A DNA stretch of 10,160 nucleotides from Tidjanibacter sp. (GTDB taxonomy: Bacteria > Bacteroidota > Bacteroidia > Bacteroidales > Rikenellaceae): the NCBI GenBank assembly GCA_017547065.1, contig JAFYRC010000141.1, forward strand, positions 1-10,160, written 5' to 3'. Positions 7,286 through 10,160 of this stretch are shown one piece after another. A program made the position numbers and the translations under genes. Numbering within the stretch: position 1 is the first letter of the stretch; every line of letters starts with the position of its first letter. The notes below the pieces were generated by a model. The model saw only the letters and a program-made list of their open reading frames with translations, did not search any database and was not told where the DNA came from.

Positions 7286-7355
7286 CGATAGGCGGAGTTC
7301 CTCATTTGCGTTAAGCAAACTGCGGACTCGCCTTCTTGTTTGGCACAAAATTCCC
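7286..7355. repeat. Hairpin-forming intergenic repeat, copy 2
   Basis: This 70-bp direct repeat of 7166-7234 differs only by one inserted G (GGCGGAGT for GGCGAGT) in the left outer arm, leaving a bulge there. The inner TTTGC-GTTAA-GCAAA hairpin and the right arm ACTCGCC (7326-7332) are unchanged. The 51 bp between the copies is mostly unrelated, though short shared pieces just before each copy (TGTGG, GCGA, CTGCG) hint that the ancestral unit was longer. Confidence 0.85.
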
Positions 7356-7377
7356 TTTTTAATCTCTGCTTTTTTTT

Positions 7378-7401
7378 GTCAACCGTCAACCGTCAACCGT
7401 C
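7378..7401. repeat. Heptamer tandem repeat GTCAACC x3 plus GTC
   Basis: Three perfect head-to-tail copies of GTCAACC (7378-7398) are followed by a partial GTC. The array sits between the second hairpin repeat and the bidirectional terminator. It is too short and has no spacers, so it is not a CRISPR array. Its function is unknown; slippage could vary the copy number. Confidence 0.85.
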
Positions 7402-7404
7402 GAT

Positions 7405-7439
7405 AAAAAAAAGAGGCCTGAATTCAGGCCTCTTTTTTT
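7405..7439. terminator. Perfectly palindromic bidirectional terminator
   Basis: The core GAGGCCTGAA/TTCAGGCCTC (7413-7432) is a perfect 20-bp palindrome. It is flanked by eight A on the left (7405-7412) and seven T on the right (7433-7439), so each strand reads as a GC-rich hairpin followed by a U run. It should stop the plus-strand acyl-CoA synthetase transcript and the minus-strand rpoD transcript, whose stop codon is 5 bp away. Confidence 0.93.
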
Positions 7440-7444
7440 ATCTC

Positions 7445-8305
7445 TTATCCAAGATATGATTTCAGGAGTTTGCTGCGGCTGCTGTGGCGCAGGCGGCGGA
7501 TAGCTTTTTCCTTAATCTGACGCACACGCTCGCGTGTGAGGCCAAACTTCTCGCCAATCTCCTCCAAGGTCATCTCCGAGCAGCCGATGCCGAAGAAGTA
7601 CTTGATGATATCCTTCTCACGGTCGGTGAGGGTGTCCAGTGCGCGGTCAACCTCGGTAGCCAGCGACTCGTTAATGAGGCCCCTATCGGCGTTGGGCGAG
7701 TCGGCATTCACCAACACGTCCAAGAGGTTGTTGTCCTCGCCATCGGCAAAGGGAGCGTCCACCGACACGTGGCGGCCCGACACACGCAGGGTGTCTGAAA
7801 CCTTCTCCTTGGGGATGTCGAGCATGTCGGCCAACTCCTCGGGTGAGGGAACCCTCTCGTTCTCCTGCTCGAAGCGACCGAAGGCCTTGTTGATCTTATT
7901 GAGCGAGCCTACCTGGTTGAGGGGCAGACGTACGATACGCGACTGCTCGGCGAGGGCCTGCAAAATCGACTGACGAATCCACCACACAGCATAGGAGATG
8001 AACTTGAAACCACGGGTCTCGTCGAACTTCTCGGCTGCCTTGATCAGACCGAGGTTACCCTCGTTGATAAGGTCGGGCAACGAAAGGCCCTGGTTCTGGT
8101 ACTGCTTGGCCACCGACACCACAAAGCGAAGGTTTGCTTTGGTGAGTTTCTCGAGGGCCTCCTGGTCGCCCTTGCGGATTCGCTGGGCGAGCTCTACCTC
8201 TTCCTCTACGGTGATGAGTTCCTCCTTACCGATCTACTGGAGAAACTTGTCCAACGATGCGCTCTCGCGGTTGGTGATAGATTTTGTGATTTTTAACTGC
8301 CTCAT
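7445..8305 (-). CDS. rpoD: Primary sigma factor RpoD, with an in-frame TAG at codon 24
   Basis: From the ATG at 8305 ([18 protein letters not shown]) to the TAA at 7445 the frame has 286 codons plus stop, the usual length of Bacteroidales RpoD, with no frameshift. Codon 24 (8236-8234) is TAG where relatives have GAG in the LQEIG motif of region 1.2. Otherwise all sigma regions are present: [13 protein letters not shown] (from 61), [13 protein letters not shown] of region 2.4 (from ~102, -10 recognition), [16 protein letters not shown] of region 3, and the region 4.2 helix-turn-helix [20 protein letters not shown] (from ~246). The protein directs RNA polymerase to housekeeping promoters and is essential. 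Gene callers would probably report only a truncated 225-residue GTG-start form (7445-8122), which would lack region 1.2. The start follows an A/G-rich stretch (AGAAAGAGAAGAAA). I recognise the gene with near certainty; whether the stop is real is open. Confidence 0.93.
8234..8236 (-). other. rpoD: Premature amber codon in rpoD
   Basis: The plus strand reads CTA at 8234-8236, which is TAG in the rpoD frame, between CAG (Q23) and ATC (I25). The family has Glu here, so one G-to-T change of GAG explains it. The flanking codons on both sides are conserved and in frame. Confidence 0.9.
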
Positions 8306-8395
8306 TTTCTTCTCTTTCTATAATTCTTCTTGTTGTAATCGTCTTTTCTGTCAATCACCACCGCTCACCTTTTGTGTGTGCCTACCGCTGTGGAC

Positions 8396-9889
8396 CTACT
8401 CCACGAGCGAGTAGCTTGCTGCACGGCCTGTGGAGGGGTAAATTCCGTCCACCGAGGTGATCTTGTCGCTGATGCGCTCCAAGTCGGCCACCTCATTCAC
8501 GGCTTTCTCGTTGATGTGGGTGATGATAAATCCGGGCCTAACCCTGGCTTTCGCCAAAAAACCTCCCTCTTTGACGGCTGTTACTCTCACGCCGCCCTCA
8601 ATTCCAAACTGCCTTGCCACTTTGGCGCTCACCTCGGCGAATTCGCCACCGAGTGCACCGGCCACAAGCACTTCATCTTTGCTTATCGGTTCGGTCTTTC
8701 CTGCCCTATTACGCAGAGTTACTTCAATTTGTTTCACTTTGTCACCTCTTTTTAACGAAATTTTAACCTTGTCGTTGGGACGGTGCTTGCCAATGATTTC
8801 GCTCAGGCGGGCCGATGAGTCGATTTTTACTCCGTCGATGGAGAGAATGATGTCGCCTTTGAGTATGCCGGCGGCCTCGGCTGCGCCATCTTTGGTCACC
8901 TCGGCAACGTAGGCACCACCAATCTCGCTAATGCCGGTCTGTTCGCCCATGCGCTCTATAAAGTCGTCGTTAATCTCCTGATACTGAACGCCCAATAGTG
9001 CGCGCTGCACAATGCCATACTCTTTCAGGTCGACCACAACCTTCTGTACAATACTGCTCGGCACGGCAAAGGAGTAGCCAATGTAGCTTCCCGTTTGCGA
9101 CTGGATGAGGGTGTTGATACCCACCAATTCGCCCGCCGTGTTGACCAATGCACCACCGCTGTTACCGGGGTTTACGGCTGCGTCGGTCTGGATGAACGAC
9201 TCGATGCTATATTGCGAGGGGATGGCACCCAGATTGCGGGCCTTGGCACTCACGATACCTGCGGTGATGGTCGATTGCAGGTCGAAGGGCGAGCCTATGG
9301 CCAGCACCCACTCGCCGAGCCTCAAGGCGTCCGACGAGCCGAAGCGCAGGAAGGGTAACTCCTTGGCCTCCACTTTGAGCAGGGCAATGTCGGTGGTGGG
9401 GTCGGTGCCCACAACTTTGGCCTCAAAGGAACGACCGTCGTAGAGCTTAACCTTCACCTTTGTGGCATTATCCACCACGTGGTTGTTGGTCACGATGTAG
9501 CCATCCTCGGTGATGATCACACCCGAGCCACCGGCCTTCGCCTCACGGGTGGAGGGGGCTCCGTAGCCCTGCGGTATGCCAAAGAATTGGAAGAATGGGT
9601 CGTAGGAGCTCTGCCCCCTTACGGTCATCACAACCTCCACGTTCACCACAGCCTGCACAGCATTCTCGGCCGCATAGGTGAGATCGGGATAGTTCTCCTT
9701 GGCGTAGGCGGTGAAGTGGTTGAGCCCTTGTGCTCCGGACATGGAGGCCTCCACAGGGCTATCGGATGGGGCGGTGGAGTCTTGCGCCACCACCACGGGA
9801 GCTTCGCTTTTGAGCACGGCGACTGCACCGAGTCCGCCGACAAGGGCGCAACCCAATGCGCCCGCAATAGTAATAAGTGCCTTTTTCAT
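8396..9889 (-). CDS. degP: Periplasmic serine protease/chaperone of the DegP/HtrA (Do) family
   Basis: 497 residues, ending in TAG. An N-terminal MKKALITIAG hydrophobic segment (to ~25) is a signal peptide or membrane anchor. The trypsin-like domain (~75-290) has the triad H137 (TNNHVV), D167 (TTDIALL) and S244 (GNSGG). PDZ1 spans ~297-395 (start ALLGVQY, then AAEAAGILKGDIILSIDG), and PDZ2 spans ~405-495, beginning GALGGEFAEV. The protein should degrade or refold damaged envelope proteins. It lies 90 bp upstream of rpoD on the same strand with no hairpin terminator between them, so some rpoD transcription may come from here. No TAnnTTTG element was found in the AT-rich upstream region, so its promoter may use an alternative or extracytoplasmic-stress sigma factor (inference). 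Confidence 0.93.
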   Translation of the reverse strand: MKKALITIAGALGCALVGGLGAVAVLKSEAPVVVAQDSTAPSDSPVEASMSGAQGLNHFTAYAKENYPDLTYAAENAVQAVVNVEVVMTVRGQSSYDPFFQFFGIPQGYGAPSTREAKAGGSGVIITEDGYIVTNNHVVDNATKVKVKLYDGRSFEAKVVGTDPTTDIALLKVEAKELPFLRFGSSDALRLGEWVLAIGSPFDLQSTITAGIVSAKARNLGAIPSQYSIESFIQTDAAVNPGNSGGALVNTAGELVGINTLIQSQTGSYIGYSFAVPSSIVQKVVVDLKEYGIVQRALLGVQYQEINDDFIERMGEQTGISEIGGAYVAEVTKDGAAEAAGILKGDIILSIDGVKIDSSARLSEIIGKHRPNDKVKISLKRGDKVKQIEVTLRNRAGKTEPISKDEVLVAGALGGEFAEVSAKVARQFGIEGGVRVTAVKEGGFLAKARVRPGFIITHINEKAVNEVADLERISDKITSVDGIYPSTGRAASYSLVE

Positions 9890-10160
9890 AGTGTTCTTTT
9901 GAGTGTTAGTTTACATTGTTGAACAAAAAAAAGGAGAGTTGCTTCATAGGCAAAATTTCTGTGTTTACACCAAATAAACATAACGTTCGTCCTCCTAAAC
10001 AATCTAATTGGCTATATTATACAATAGAGGCGCAGAAAAGTAAATGGATAAATCAATTATGAAATAGCACTATTTACTCATAAAAATATGAGGAAACTGT
10101 TCGATTTTGCAGTGTTTTTCTTGTATATTTCGTGTAAACGTTTGATATTTATTTTTCAGC
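9890..10160. other. AT-rich non-coding region upstream of degP
   Basis: 271 bp, clearly richer in A+T than the genes. It holds small inverted repeats: AAATAG-CA-CTATTT (10062-10075), CTCATA-AAAA-TATGAG (10077-10092) and AGTAAAT near 10040 pairing with ATTTACT near 10075. It presumably contains the degP promoter, though I see no consensus. A short plus-strand frame (ATG at 10088) is open to the window edge, but its AT-rich composition gives no support as a gene. Confidence 0.6.

Larger units (their letters stand above)
7131..7404. other. Non-coding repeat-bearing gap between the convergent acyl-CoA synthetase and rpoD genes
   Basis: About 274 bp after the synthetase stop and before the shared terminator. 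It has no believable gene. It holds two direct copies of a hairpin-forming ~70-bp unit and a heptamer tandem repeat, each listed separately. The minus-strand reading frames that cross it (for example 7099-7389) consist mostly of translated repeat, in two different frames for the two copies, and so are not supported as proteins. Confidence 0.75.

Noticed and set aside
7099..7389. 96-codon minus-strand frame with two similar peptide segments
   Set aside because: The two repeat copies are read in different frames within it, which fits translation of a non-coding repeat rather than a protein with internal repeats.
7378..7401. CRISPR-like short repeat array
   Set aside because: The units are seven bases with no spacers; this is a simple tandem repeat.
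7445..8122. A naturally short 225-residue sigma factor starting at GTG 8122
   Set aside because: The upstream in-frame codons encode the conserved RpoD N-terminus from an ATG at 8305. The short form is only what remains after the TAG at codon 24.
10088..10160. Start of a plus-strand gene running off the right edge
   Set aside because: Only 24 AT-rich codons are visible, with no recognisable motif or clear promoter; it cannot be told from chance.

Overview
The window looks like chromosomal DNA from a Bacteroidota (order Bacteroidales) bacterium, possibly near Alistipes/Rikenellaceae. The reasons are a 286-codon RpoD of the Bacteroidales type, an ArgH tail typical of Bacteroidales, a short QueG, Bacteroidota-style -7 promoter elements (TAnnTTTG), a fimbrillin-like lipoprotein and moderately GC-rich coding sequence. 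The genus is a guess.

Layout. Positions 1-149 (+) hold the C-terminal end of argininosuccinate lyase (argH), followed by a strong hairpin terminator that also faces the next gene. On the minus strand, 4421-222 carries a two-gene unit of tandem paralogous secreted calcineurin-like phosphoesterases. The upstream copy (2727-4421) is a plain Sec-exported enzyme. The downstream copy (222-2693) is a lipoprotein with the same enzyme plus an extra ~260-residue fimbrillin-like N-terminal domain. Upstream of them, also on the minus strand, is queG (4521-5402; last step of queuosine synthesis). It is divergent from an acyl-CoA synthetase gene on the plus strand (5523-7130). The 120-bp region between them holds two facing -7 elements around an inverted repeat.

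The 314-bp gap at 7131-7444 is non-coding. It contains two copies of a ~70-bp hairpin-forming repeat, a heptamer tandem repeat and a perfectly palindromic bidirectional terminator. On the minus strand follow rpoD (7445-8305) and, upstream of it, a periplasmic DegP/HtrA protease (8396-9889). The last 271 bp are AT-rich with no convincing gene.

The most surprising observation is in rpoD. The full-length 286-codon frame is intact from the expected ATG to the expected stop except for one in-frame TAG at codon 24, where the family has Glu. TAG ends three other genes here (argH, queG, degP), so a global recoding is unlikely. A base-call or assembly error is the leading explanation, but a real nonsense allele in the primary sigma factor would be remarkable. 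I did not find a clear novel defence or mobile system; the duplicated phosphoesterase pair and the intergenic repeat are the best leads for undescribed biology.
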